Shown here: positions 19,851-30,255 of the stretch, piece by piece
Position numbering within the stretch: position 1 is the stretch's first letter
Layout of the letters: each line of letters begins with the position of its first letter
Assembly: GCF_000485595.1 (NCBI RefSeq)
Contig: NW_014577091.1
Coordinates: 217,598 to 247,852, forward strand
DNA: 30,255 nucleotides
From: Priapulus caudatus
Lineage: Eukaryota; Priapulida; Priapulimorpha; Priapulimorphida; Priapulidae
Direction: 5' to 3'
Notes under the pieces: generated by a model
Told to the model about the DNA's origin: nothing
What the model saw: the letters and a program-made list of their open reading frames with translations, nothing else
Databases searched by the model: none
Made by a program: the position numbers and the translations under genes

Positions 19851-22064
19851 TGGAGATAGATAGTTAGATTTTTTGGGTATTTTCCTTTCACCAGCGGTCA
19901 AACTAGTGTAACGCCACTGATTTCCCGGGCGCAACGCCGGTGTTGCCGTAGTTAGTATTAAATCAGTAAAATAAGCTAAGACGGTAACGAACAGAGAAAC
20001 AGAAAGTATAACTTACTTTACTGCGAGAATACTGAGAGCTTAGAAAACGTTTTTAGTTTTGGCGTACCTTGTTTATTCTTTACGACGGCTAATTGGTATA
20101 ATATCGGTTTTTAGTAAGGAAAAGCCGTTAATAACTACATTGTTTAGCGCGGTTAATTGGCGATGAACTGCTAGAAATATCTTCCTATGGCCTACTCACT
20201 ACTGTATATTGTAACCCGTACTCGTTTGACTTTAGGAATGGAACTTGGCGCTGAATCTTGTAATTTCCGCGATATGGATTTCTGGCCAGACACCAGACTT
20301 ATAAGACTATTGTCAGTGCACACGCTTACTAATATGCGAGGTTAACCGTACAATTGTACTACCTCATATCCATACTTACGCATTCTTCATATACACCTGC
20401 CCTATCGTCAGCATGCTACGAATGATCGACCTCAGAGAATTAACGACTCGGAACAGAACGAAATCAAACAACCCGGGCAGCGCGTCGAACAGCAGCACGC
20501 GGCACCTCATCAGCTGCGACCTTGACTATGAACTGACTAGCGAGATTTAAAGCTGTCGGCTCTGTAGCACTAGTGCTCTTTGCATGCATTCGCACACAGT
20601 CATTCGTTAGACGTCAGGTGAGCGTCAGCGTTTCACTTTCGCCACATTTCTGACGTAGTGCGTGCGCAGGCGTGGGTTATTACGAGAACGTTTCGTAGTT
20701 GAAAGATTGGCTTTCTCCACTTCAAGTACGCGAAAGCTGCTTTATGGCAGTGGTCATCGTCACAGAAGAAGCGTTGCTGCAACTGGAGCAGCCGCCGCTT
20801 CAAGAGGATCTGTTAGATTGCAGTTTGAATTTTTTAACTTTTTTCGTCCATGCATGAGTTGCTGGTCGTCTCAGGTGGATCATGCTGATTTTGCGATTCA
20901 CCTTCACTGAGCATAGGAAGAGTGCGCTAGGGTCACATACTGATTATGTTGAAGGCTAAGATGTTCATCGATCATTTTATTTTATTATAGTCTTATATAT
21001 TTAATAATTTTTTATCTTAATTTAATTTCATATCTTTATCATTTGGCTTGTTATAGTTTTTGTTCTCCCTGTCCACATGTCAGAGCATTATGTTTTATAA
21101 CGATCTGGCGGTCGATACTTTCGGATAGTCATTTGATTTGGCTATTCATTCCGATCGTTAATTTGATCGTTTGAATTAAGTGATTTGCTGTCTATACTGT
21201 TGAGAGGCGTCTAATGCCCCGCCGAGAGGTACTGCCGGAAGTACCTGTTGTGAGCTAGTCTATATGCGGAACCGTTTTACCTCGCCTACTCCACCAACGA
21301 GTCGCGCTAGCGCTACTCCTACCCTAACCACTATCCTACATATTCAGCATTAGTTTACCAGAGTACGTTCCGGTCTATATCCGGAGTCCCCGAACGCTAC
21401 CAGTATACGCTCCGGCAGTACCCCTGGGCGGACTATGTTCATCGGCGTGGTTACTGGAGAGTACTACTTACGTAGGCAGGCTCCCGCCCCCGCTCCGCGA
21501 TCCCCCAAACCACCCCCCCTCGCTCGCTTTCCCTCGCACACATGAGCAGACGCGTACCTAATAAACTAGGCAGCCGTCTATAGTTTCACCTGGATGTGCA
21601 TTTCGATGTTCAGAAGGTCTTGCCAGTGTCTGTTTAAATTTGATACACCAGTATATTATCACAAGTAGGAGCAAATAGGCTAATGCCGAGCTTTTCATGC
21701 GGTACTGTTACACCCATGCATGAATAACGATTTTCAGCATCGTTTTTTTCTTATAGTTTTTACAAGGCTTACATCGCTTTGCATCGCATTCCTATATCCG
21801 CGATGGGCAGCTGGGCACAGTTGGCAGAAAAACTTAACTATATCAATGGTATCTGGATACATTTTTGGGTAGCTCTTTACTTCGGTTTCTATTTTTTAAA
21901 TTTGGAACGATAGAGTCATCATGCATCCGCCATATCGCAGAGATTGTCCGACGATTGCACCAAGAGAACAATTGGCGCCGGAATAAAACGCGTACAATCA
22001 CAAGCATCGAATCGCTGCATGGTCTTCTTGGTGAATATGAGCCAACATAGAAATATAAACTTAG

Positions 22065-23007
22065 CAGTGCTCCGAAATCAAAGAAAAAAAATGTAGCGTT
22101 GTCCATGCGGACAAACCCGGCATAAACCTCAAAACGGACCAGTTGATAGCGCAACATTTCTGGTTGCTGTCACCAAAACATCCAAATCTACCTTATTTAT
22201 CAATCACATATATATAATCAGAAAAACACGCAAACAACAGCATGGACGTCAGCCAGGAATTTTCTTGACAACAGCAGGGCCGCAAACAGGCGGAACTGCG
22301 CAAAATAGTGGAGAATGACTTAATATTTTCACTGGCTCCTCCGCCTCCTTCTCCACACCTACGCTCCCTACTCTAAGATCTCTGCAATCCTTATGCTTTC
22401 TGGGGCGCCATGGCGAAAAAGCGACATGTTTTGTTCATTTTTACTCTAAGTTCCAAATATGTAATTAGGTTCAGTGGCGGGTCTAGGTCGGAAGGCGATG
22501 GGGGGCGCGAGGTGGAAACAGAGGCGGGGGGCAATTATGGGAGGTCCATCCCCAACGAAAAATTTTTATGAAAGAAACTTGACTAGGAGTATGCTGCGTT
22601 CCACAATCGATTCTTTCATAAATCAGACCTGACATTATGTTTCTACCGAGTGTTGGGAAATAGCAGTGGTTTCCCTTTTTTTTTTCACGATTAGAGTTTT
22701 TTTGATGGCTAGAAACTCGGATGTTTGAAGGTAATGAAATCTGACTTATTGTTGCTACGCTTAGATTACCGTTGGTTTGCAGATTGATTGTTCAGTTCAG
22801 TGCAAATTTTGAATGGCAATAGTTATTACACCTAGATTATTGGGTCAGCGTATATAGTAGCCGAGTGGTTTTTATAGTTTAGTGTAAGGTTTAGAGGATA
22901 GGGTTTTTTGGTTGTCCACGGGACAATGTCTCAGGACTGGGTTATGGTTGGTCCGGGGCAAATTCTGGTTGTCTCGGAAAAACGGACAACGCTTATTTCA
23001 GCACTTG
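22065..23007. mobile_element. hAT-type MITE inside copy A
   Basis: CAGTGCTCCGAAAT at the left and TTATTTCAGCACTTG at the right, each with a one-base change relative to the other copies. Flanks CTTAG (left) and CTTGAGAG (right) match those of the copy in B, so this MITE was inside the unit before it duplicated. Confidence 0.8.
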
Positions 23008-23234
23008 CTTGAGAGACGAATCGTTTTTATTAGTGCAATTGTCAATGTGCTCTGTGTTGTACATAAGATTTCTTATCACTGGGGCATAATTATTATTGTC
23101 ACGTGTATCAGGATGTCCAGATTTAAGTGGATATATATTGCTGCCAGTCTAGCCTCTCAACCAAAGGTCTACTGCGAGTGGCCAAGTGGACTCGTCAATA
23201 CACGATCAATGCTTGTTTTATGGAAATTGCTGTA

Positions 23235-23690
23235 CGTTACAGCTTGAAGCTGTAAGATCGATCCGATATTTTGCAGAAGTATTTGTGGGTTACTGGAATG
23301 GTTGGCAAAGAGGATGTCCGCTAGCGTATTCTAGAAATTAGTCATTTTCTGTATGGAACAATGGCTAGAGAACTAGACTATATTACACTGGAACAGAGAA
23401 GCTAAGAGGAGGACATCATTTGAACTTTGTCAAATAATGATATGGCTACGAGTAATGACCTACATTCTTTAAGGAGTGGAATACAACAGTACTTGGTGGC
23501 CTGTCCTCAAATTGTTCACTTCGCGTGCACGACAGATGTTAAGAAATTTTTTTCAGGTTTTAGAGTAATAAATCATTAGAAATAACCTGTCAGAAGAAGA
23601 AGCGCAAGCTTTAAATCATTAACTCGTTCAAACGCCATGTGGATGATATGTGAGGGATGGGGGTTCTTATATCAATACGTAGTTCTTAAT
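23235..23690 (+). pseudogene. Non-LTR retrotransposon reverse-transcriptase tail, copy A
   Basis: The nucleotide sequence parallels the RT tail in copy B (29152-29572) but is broken by many small indels, so no frame is readable for more than a short stretch. The shared string ACTCGTTCAAACGCCATGTG marks its 3' end. Confidence 0.7.
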
Positions 23691-24190
23691 TCTACCCTTC
23701 GATCCCTTCCAACCTTACAGGTGGGGGTGGTACTCAGGTTAAATCAGGTTAAAGCACTGTTGGATAGACAATGAAGGTTTTTTGTGTGGTCATCAAAACC
23801 CTAACATCTGTAGATGAATTTTGTTTTAGTCTTTATTTTCATTGTTTAGCGTACATTCTGGAAAATCTGGTCTGTAAAGTCCGGGGATGGAGTGTTTTGG
23901 GCTTGGTCTTGAAGGTCCTTTTCAAATGAACACAATTGACCTTGTCCACTAGATGCTTTTCATATAAGCACAAGCAATATCCACCTGTTATGTTTTTAAA
24001 ATTACAATTGAAGCTTATTTAAGCTAGTTACATAAACCTGGAACATAAACAGTGTAGTTGATTTGATTGTTATTTATGCTAATTTAATGCCTTATTTCAT
24101 GTTTACGGTTTATATTTTATACTTAGTATATATTATACTTTCATAATTTAATCTACTCTGAAGTGTACACTGTTACAGTACATATTATAG

Positions 24191-24903
24191 ACTGCGTTGC
24201 ACACTGATGGATTTCAGTTCCGTAACTTGAGCGTTGCACAGCTAATATTACCGCGGTTATTCAGTATCCGTACTGAAATAGCGGCTTACTTTGGCGGGAA
24301 TTTCACAGTTCCGCGCCAAGTTAAGCCGCGTTTTATATTCGCACCGACGCTCGCTAAGTAGTTGTCTGTCGTTGTGTGACGCGATTCGATTGCGAAACTG
24401 TTTAGTCGTGTCTAAGCTTGGTTACCTTTGCTACACGACGTTTAGTTTGTAGCGTGTGGAATGTTCGACGCGGCGGTGGGTACCAGTCTTTATTTACCTA
24501 AGCTAGCTTAAGGCCAAAAAATAATAGGTGTTTCTTATTGCATACGAAACAAAAGTAGGGTAGGTAGGGATTTTTATTTTATTTTTTTTTAATTCTTTGG
24601 TTCCTAATATCCCTCTGATGCATGCTATAAAGTGGTGTATAGGTAGGGATAAGTTAGTAAGCAAGTACAGAACGTGTTTGTAGTAAAAAATCTCAAATTT
24701 TGTCTGTCAGATTTCAAATTAAAGAAAAAAAATTTATAAATTATATTTTTTTGGAAACACACCTATTTTTTTTCTTGGCCTAAGCCTCGAATCTCGTGTA
24801 TCTCGTGTGAACGCTCCGGGTTGTGTTAGTGCGGTATTTCAGCCGAGCTCAGCACCAACTAAGTACGGAACCAGCGAGGCCGTGTATACGTGTGAACGCA
24901 GCT
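24191..24903. mobile_element. MITE with CTGCGTTCACACG termini
   Basis: The left end CTGCGTTGCACAC (24191; CTGCGTTCACACG in copy B) is matched in inverse by CGTGTGAACGCAGCT (24889-24903). The 5' part holds nested palindromes built on TTCCGTACTGAA-like and GGCGCGGAA-like words. No coding capacity seen. The right end closes copy A. Confidence 0.65.
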
Positions 24904-25869
24904 AGTGTCTTATAAATATTTGCACTCTGCACTTAATTTACCTTATTCATACTTGTACTCTATATATATGCATTTGATAAGAGATAAAACAGCTGAGACA
25001 TTCTGCCAACAAATTGGTTATTTTATAAAGTACAGTTTTGTCCTGGAGGGTGTAATGGCCTAGCAGCTGTCGTAAACTTTCTTCCAATGGGTCTGTCAAT
25101 AAAGATAAAAAAAATTGCTTGTCATCCAGCAAAAAACTGGACAGAATGTAAGCAGAAGCATAATTACTATGCATGTATATTTGTGTGGGTGGAATCCAAG
25201 AGAACATTTTACATTACAGTTTGAGGTTGTAAGTTTTAAGTGTACCACTGTAGTTGTAATGGCATGCTATTGTATCATAATCATATATGCTATATGGATG
25301 TCTATGCAATGTTCTAAGGAGTTGGTCGCATTTCCATACTCCGAGCTATTGGTTGGCATGATGTGTAGTATTTTTAGCCTTGTCTTAGAAGGAACAGCAG
25401 GCAAGCATGCTGATCTGTAAATAGCAACTTGCTCTTTGAACATGTTCATAGATCTGTTCTGCTGTAAAAGATTGGTTATCCATCATTGATCTTTACATTT
25501 GGGGCGAATGAATGTACTGACACATGAACGACCATGAGTACGTCTATGAATAAAAGGTTATCTGTAGATAAATGTTATATGTACATTGACCCTAACTAAG
25601 CTTAGTATATTATAAAACTTACGTGCCCTTTGGCCAAGTTATTTTACCCCTTCACAGGGTTCTCCAAGGGCACTTATAGCCTGGCGGCCTGCCAGGCTAT
25701 CGTCAAGCCCCTCCATCCTAAAATGCACCCGCCACGCTAAATATCATAGCCGCCATGCTAGTGTATACACAAGAAGTTCAAACTTGACTCAACAAGAAGT
25801 TCAAACCAATACTCGTTGGTTTCGATGCTACGGGTACGGCAGTCCCATACACAAGTTCAAACAGTCACC
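24904..25869. other. Non-repetitive island between copies A and B
   Basis: This stretch is not shared with other parts of the window. On the minus strand, TTTATCTTTATTGACAG (ends about 25096) looks like an acceptor followed by an open frame DPLEESLRQLLGHYTLQDKT (about 25096-24947). A second acceptor-like TTTTACAG lies near 25464, followed by a frame containing MNMFKEQVAIYRSACLPAVP. I do not recognise either. They might be exons of an unknown gene or chance frames. Hairpins: GTGCCCTTTGG/CCAAGGGCAC (about 25623-25673) and a 10-bp-arm palindrome at 25676-25700. Confidence 0.3.
25676..25700. other. Perfect palindrome with 10-bp arms
   Basis: ATAGCCTGGC, loop GGCCT, GCCAGGCTAT. It could form a hairpin on either strand; there is no T-run or coding neighbour to suggest a terminator role. 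Confidence 0.6.
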
Positions 25870-25877
25870 CTATCCAA

Positions 25878-26052
25878 TGGGATGGCATGGGATGGGATGG
25901 GATGGGATGGCATGGCATGGCATGGCATGGGATGTCATGGGATGGCATGGGATGGGATGAGATGGGATGGGATGGGATGGGATGGGATGGGATGTGATGT
26001 GATATGGGATAATGGGATGGGATGGCATGTAATGGGATGGATGGATGGATGC
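25878..26052. repeat. GGATG/GGGATGGC satellite (copy B)
   Basis: Same pentamer-based array as in copy A, with GGGAT, GGCAT and GTGAT variants, placed just before the conserved TAGATAGTTAGATTTTTTGG block. Confidence 0.9.
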
Positions 26053-26136
26053 ATCATGCATGGATAGATAGTTAGATTTTTTGGGTATTTTCCTTTCAAC
26101 CAAGCGGTCACCAACTATGTAACGCCACTGATTTCC

Positions 26137-26161
26137 CCGGGCAACGCCGGGTATCCGCTAG
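26137..26161 (+). other. Helitron-like 3' terminus
   Basis: CCCGG-GCAACG-CCGGG is a perfect 5-bp stem followed about ten bases later by CTAG and then T. A short GC hairpin just upstream of CTRR|T is the usual Helitron 3' end. The related sequence at 19925-19952 in copy A has the same layout with indels. No Rep/helicase coding was found, so this would be a non-autonomous element. Confidence 0.5.
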
Positions 26162-27323
26162 TTAGTATTAAAATCGTAAAATACTAACGGTAACGAAACA
26201 GAAAAAAGTATAAACTATAACCTTACTGCGAATACTGAGACGACTTAAAAACGTTTTAAGCTTGGCGTAACCTTGTTATTCTTTAACAGACGCTAAATTG
26301 TATAATACGGTAGAAGCCGTAAAATAACTACATTGTTTAGCGGTTAATGGCATGAACTGTAAAATACTTCCTAGGCCTACTCACTACTGTGTAAACGTAA
26401 TCGTTTGACTTTAGAATGGAACTTGGACGCTGACATCTTGGAAATTACTCCGCGATATGGGATTTTATGGCCAGACAAAGACTTATAAACTACTTGTCAG
26501 TGCACCTTACTAATAGCGAGTTAACGTACAAATACTACCAATTATCCAATACTTACGATTTTAATATAACTGCTTCGTAGATCTGAAATATCACCTGAGA
26601 TAAGAGGAAGAAGGAAATACAACCGGCAGCCGGTGAACGAAGGGCACCTCACAGCTCGACCTGACTATGACCTGACTAGCGAATAAAAGCTGTCGGCTCT
26701 GTAGCACACGTGCTCTTTTAGCATGCATCGCACACACTCATTCGTTAGACGTAGTGACGTCAGGTTTCACCTTCGCCACATTCTGGTAGTTGCTGCAGCG
26801 TGGTTTTAACGAGAACGTTTCTAGTGAAAATGGCTTTCTCCACTATCAAGTACGCGAAACTGCTTATGGCCAGTGGTCCACTCGCACAGAAGACAGTTCT
26901 GCCACTGACAGCCAGCGCTATCCAAAGCAGGAATTGTAAGATTGCAGTTTGAATTTTAACTTTTCGTCCATGCATGATTGCTGGTCAGTCTCAGTGGTCA
27001 TGCTTTTTTGCATTCACCTTCACTGAGCATAGGGAAAGTGCCTAGGTCACATACTGATTACTGTGAAGGCCTAGTGTATCATCATCATTTATTTTATATA
27101 GTTATAATATATTTAATATTTTTTATCTTAATTTATTCATATCTTTATCAATTATAGGCTTAGTATAGGCTTCTTTGTTCTCCACTGTCCACATGTCAGA
27201 GCATTATGATTATAACGATGGGGTCGATACTCGGATAGTTCATTTGATTTGGCTCATTCAGCCATCGTTAAATTTGATCGTTTGAATTAGTGATTGTGTC
27301 TAATACTGTTGAGAGGGTCTATG

Positions 27324-27530
27324 CCCCCCAGGGTACTGCCGGAACGTACCCTGGTACTATCTAATATGCCGGACCGTACCTCGCCTACTCCACCAACGAG
27401 TCGCCTACGCCTACTCCCTAACCCTAACCCTAACCCTAACCCTAACCATATCAGATAGTTACCAGGGTACGTTCCGGTATACCGGACCGTCCGAACGTAC
27501 CCAGGTTACGCTCCGGCAGTACCCTGGGGG
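27324..27530. repeat. Nested inverted repeats enclosing telomeric units
   Basis: The outer arms are CCCCCAGGGTACTGCCGGA (from 27325) against TCCGGCAGTACCCTGGGGG (27512-27530). The inner arms, GCCGGAACGTACCCTGG with TACTATCTAATATG (27338-27370), pair with 27446-27480. The loop side carries five CCCTAA units. The outer ends could be MITE termini, but no clear target duplication was found. Confidence 0.75.
27416..27445 (+). repeat. Interstitial telomeric repeat (CCCTAA)5
   Basis: Five perfect CCCTAA units, directly abutting the right inner arm of the inverted repeat. The matching site in copy A (about 21324) has only one recognisable CCCTAA. Confidence 0.95.
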
Positions 27531-27906
27531 ACTAGTTCATCCGGCTGTACTAGGCAGTACTTACTACTAGGCAGTCCGGCTGGTGTGTTACGTCATGCGC
27601 AAAAGCTACCTAATAAACTAGGCCACCTCTATATTCCACCTAGATGCTGCATTTCATTCAGAAGTTGCAGTGCTTTAAATTTGAATACAGTATATATCAC
27701 AGTAGGAGCAATAGGCCTAATGCGAGCATTTTCATGCTGTACTGTTACACCCATGCATGAATAACGTTTCAGCCATCGTTTCTTAAGTTTTAAAAAGGCT
27801 TACATCGTGCATCGCATTCCCTATAATCATGGGCAGTGGCATGGCAGAAAACTTAAATAATCTTATTCTGGGTAGTTTACTCCGTTTCTATTTTTAAATT
27901 GACCGA

Positions 27907-27928
27907 TATCTCGCGCTATCGCGAGATA
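27907..27928. other. Perfect palindrome with 9-bp arms
   Basis: TATCTCGCG, loop CTAT, CGCGAGATA, lying about 95 bases before the hAT-type MITE of copy B. The equivalent place in copy A is degraded. Confidence 0.6.
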
Positions 27929-28021
27929 GTCCGAGATTCACAAGAAATGGCAGCGGGAATCAAAACGAGTAATCAAAGCTCGAATCGTGCATGTTTTGGT
28001 GAATATGGCCAAGATACTTAG

Positions 28022-28905
28022 CAGTGCTCGAAATAAGAAAAAAAATGTGGTTGTCCTGCGGACAACCCCGGCATCAAATCGGGTTGTCCGCAACAATTTC
28101 TGGTTGTCCCAAAAAAAATCCCCAAATCTCCTATTTTCAATCACATAATAATATAATCAGAAAACACCCAAAAACAGTGGCGTAGCCAGGATTTTTTAAC
28201 AACGAGGGCCAAAAACAGCGAACTGCGCAAAATAGTGGATGACTTAATATTTCACTGGCTCCTCCGCCTCCCTCTCCACACCCTACGGCTCCCCTACCTC
28301 TCAGCTCTGCAATCTTTGTTTTGGGCGCCATGCGAAAAGGCGACATTTTTGTTCATTTTTCTCTGCTCCCAAAATATGTAATTGTTCAGTGGCGGGTCTA
28401 GGATTCCAAGGAGGCGGGGTGAAAACAGGCGGGGGGTATGGGGGTCCTCCCCCAGAAAATTTTGGAAACTTGCTGGTTTGCTGGTTCCAAATCGAGTTCA
28501 CCTTTCATAAATCAGAAAACCTGACATATGATATTATACCAGTGTTGGAAATAGCAGCTGGTCCCATATTTTTATATTATTCACGATTAAGATTTCTTGA
28601 TGAGCTAGAAAACACTCGGATTTGAAGTATGAAACTGAACATTATTGTGCTAGCTAGCCTATACCAGTTGGTTGCATGGGATTGATTGTCAGTTCAGATG
28701 CAAAATATTGAAAGCAAAAGGTTATACACCATAGATTAATTGGGTACCACGCGTATATAAGATAGCCGAGTCGGTTTAGAGTTAGTGTAAGGGTTAGAGA
28801 TAGGGTTTTTTGGTTGTCCACCGGACAATGTCTCAGACTGGTTAGGTTGTCCGGCGCAAATTCTGGTTGTCTCGGACAACCGGACAACGCTTATTTCGAG
28901 CACTG
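28022..28905. mobile_element. hAT-type MITE inside copy B
   Basis: CAGTGCTCGAAATAAG at the left and CTTATTTCGAGCACTG at the right are exact 16-base inverted repeats. CTTAG flanks both sides. Next to the ends are GGTTGTCC/GGACAACC words, e.g. GGTTGTCCTGCGGACAACC near 28049 and GGTTGTCTCGGACAACC near 28865. The 884-bp length is close to the intronic copy. It is the cleanest of the three copies. Confidence 0.88.
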
Positions 28906-29151
28906 CTTAGAGACAAGAATCTTTACTAGTGCAATTGTCAATGTGTGTGTTGTACATAAGACTTCTTACCACTGGGAGCTACATATATTGTCACTGTATC
29001 AGATGTCCCAGATTTAAGTGGCATATATATGCTGCCACGTCTAGCCTCTCAACCAAAGGTCTACCATGCAGTGCCCAAGTAGGAACTCTCAAAAAATACC
29101 ACAATCAATGCATTTTATGGAAATTGCATGTACCACTTGAAGCTGTAAGAT

Positions 29152-29572
29152 CGGAATCCCTATTTGCAGAAAGATATTGTGTTACTGGAAAAGGTGCAAA
29201 GAAGGATGTCGCGTACGATTCCAGAAATTAGTCATTTTTCCTATGAACAGACTAGAGAAACTAGGACTTATAACACTGGAACAGAGAAGACTAAGAGGAG
29301 ACCTCATTGAAGCTTTCAAACTAATGAATGGCTACGAAGTAATTGACCCTACAAAATTCTTTACAAGAGTGGAATACAACAGTACTTGTGGCCATAGCCT
29401 CAAATTGTTCACTTCGCGTGCACGACTAGAGTTAAGGAAACATTTTTTCAGTTTTAGAGTAATAAATCATTAGAATAACCTGTCAGAAGAAGCAGCACAA
29501 GCTAAATCAATTAACTCGTTCAAACGCCATGTGGATGAATATGTAAGGATGGGGGTTTATACAATACAGTAG
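29152..29572 (+). pseudogene. Non-LTR retrotransposon reverse-transcriptase C-terminal tail, copy B
   Basis: One frame reads NPYLQKDIVLLEKVQRRMSR then TIPEISHFSYEQ. After a frameshift near 29230-29245 it continues RLEKLGLITLEQRRLRGDLI, EAFKLMNGYEVID, then GHSLKLFTSRARLELRKHFF and SFRVIN. This is the standard C-terminal stretch of CR1/Jockey-type reverse transcriptases, including the RRLRGDLIE and GHSLKL motifs. A TAG at 29471 sits where the family usually has Trp, and readable sequence goes on to TAG 29570-29572 (SINSFKRHVDEY). Only the tail is present, as in 5'-truncated insertions; the catalytic domain is absent. Confidence 0.85.
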
Positions 29573-30090
29573 TCTTAATTCCTACCCTTCGATCCACTCC
29601 AAACCTACAGGTGAGGGGTGGAATCAGGTAAATCAGGTAAAGCACATGTCTGGTACACAATGACAAGGTTTGTGTGGATCATCAAAACCCTAAACAATCT
29701 TGAAATTTTTTTAGTCTTATTTTCCATGTTTGGTAACTCCTGGAAAAATCTGGTCCTGTAAAGTCCCAGGAAATTGAGTATTATTGGGCTTGGTCTTAGA
29801 AAGTCCTTCAAATTGAACACAATTGACCTTGTCCACTAGATGCTTTTCTCATATAAGCACCAAGCAATATCCCACCTAGTTATGTTTTTAAAATACAATG
29901 AAGACTATATTAAAGCTAGTCTACAATAAACCTGGAACAATAAAACCACGGTGTAGTTGAATTGATGTATTTATGCTAATTATAATGTCCTTATTCATGT
30001 TTACAAGGTTTAAATTTTATGACATTAGTAATATATTATACTTTCATAATTTAATCTATCTGAGTGTACACTGTACAGTACATATATATA

Positions 30091-30255
30091 AGCTGCGTTC
30101 ACACGAGGATTTCAGTTCCGTACTTGAGCGTTCACGCGCTAAAATATACGTGGCTTATTCAGTACCGTACTGAAATACGCGGCTTACATGGCGCGGAATC
30201 ATATTCCGCGCCAAGTAAGCCGCGTATATTCGGCACCACGCTCGCCGCGTAATGT
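30091..30255. mobile_element. Left end of the CTGCGTTCACACG MITE in copy B
   Basis: AGCTGCGTTCACACG (30091-30105) is the exact inverse of the MITE end at 24889-24903. It is followed by the palindrome TTCAGTACCGTACTGAA (30158-30174) and by a hairpin with 25-base arms (30175-30199 and 30203-30227, 24 of 25 paired, loop CAT). The element runs off the window. Confidence 0.75.

Larger units (their letters stand above)
19621..24903. mobile_element. Composite repeat, copy A
   Basis: Colinear with 25870-30255 (copy B). Shared landmarks are a GGATG satellite, TAGATAGTTAGATTTTTTGG (19857), a Helitron-like hairpin end (about 19925-19952), CCACATGTCAGAGCATTATG, an inverted-repeat region (about 21205-21435), a hAT-type MITE (22065-23007), an RT tail (about 23235-23690) and a MITE start (24191). 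Copy A is some 7-8% longer between the same landmarks because of scattered one- and two-base insertions, plus a GC-rich 60-base insert near 21480-21545. Stretches between the landmarks hold no recognised gene. Confidence 0.88.
25870..30255. mobile_element. Composite repeat, copy B (cut by the window end)
   Basis: Same order as copy A: GGATG satellite (25878-26052), Helitron-like hairpin end (26139-26161), a telomeric-repeat inverted structure (27324-27530), a hAT-type MITE (28022-28905), an RT tail (29152-29572) and the start of the CTGCGTTCACACG MITE (30091). Copy B appears the better preserved sequence: its terminal repeats and its RT frame are cleaner than those of A. Stretches such as 26170-27300 hold no gene I recognise. 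Confidence 0.88.

Noticed and set aside
19621-26103. Open frames of the MGWDGMAW or HPIPSHP type at 19613-19934 and 25816-26103
   Set aside because: They are translations of the GGATG satellite arrays.

Overview
The window is nuclear DNA from an animal, most likely an invertebrate. It holds a spliced GT-AG gene with twelve internal introns, long non-coding stretches, and several kinds of eukaryotic transposon debris. The vertebrate-type telomeric motif (CCCTAA) occurs once as a short interstitial run. I cannot name the species; no prokaryotic operon, phage or CRISPR signal is present.

The left half (798-16437, minus strand) carries one recognisable gene: mitochondrial proton-translocating NAD(P) transhydrogenase (NNT). 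I could place 13 coding exons with consistent splice phases. They total 2562 coding bases, or 854 residues: a transit peptide, the whole NAD(H)-binding domain I and essentially all of membrane domain II. The NADP(H)-binding domain III, roughly the last 200 residues, is absent and must lie left of base 1. A splice acceptor five bases upstream of the start ATG suggests a non-coding first exon further right.

Eleven of the twelve introns are 188 to 882 bp. The fourth (4780-13489) is about 8.7 kb and is filled with repeats: a hAT-type MITE with its target duplication, eight copies of a GGA-rich minisatellite with a conserved core, a decayed hAT transposon with recognisable transposase motifs, a frameshifted cysteine-rich CXC-like fragment and a short tandem duplication. 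Most of this lies between a pair of inverted repeats 7.3 kb apart.

The right half (16.5-30.3 kb) has no gene I can name. In order it holds a 41-bp tandem repeat with a fold-back, a TTAA-flanked fold-back element, a 427-bp fold-back element with a tRNA-like segment, and two colinear copies (A 19621-24903, B 25870-30255, cut by the window edge) of a composite repeat. Each composite copy contains a GGATG satellite, a Helitron-like 3' hairpin end, an inverted-repeat structure that in copy B encloses five CCCTAA units, a hAT-type MITE, the tail of a non-LTR reverse transcriptase, and the start of another MITE. Copies A and B differ by dense single-base insertions and deletions, while the NNT exons are clean. 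This may reflect unpolished long-read sequence in repeats rather than biology. I see no convincing new biological system; the most unusual structures are the telomeric-repeat hairpin, the GGA minisatellite with its conserved core, and the nested transposon composite.
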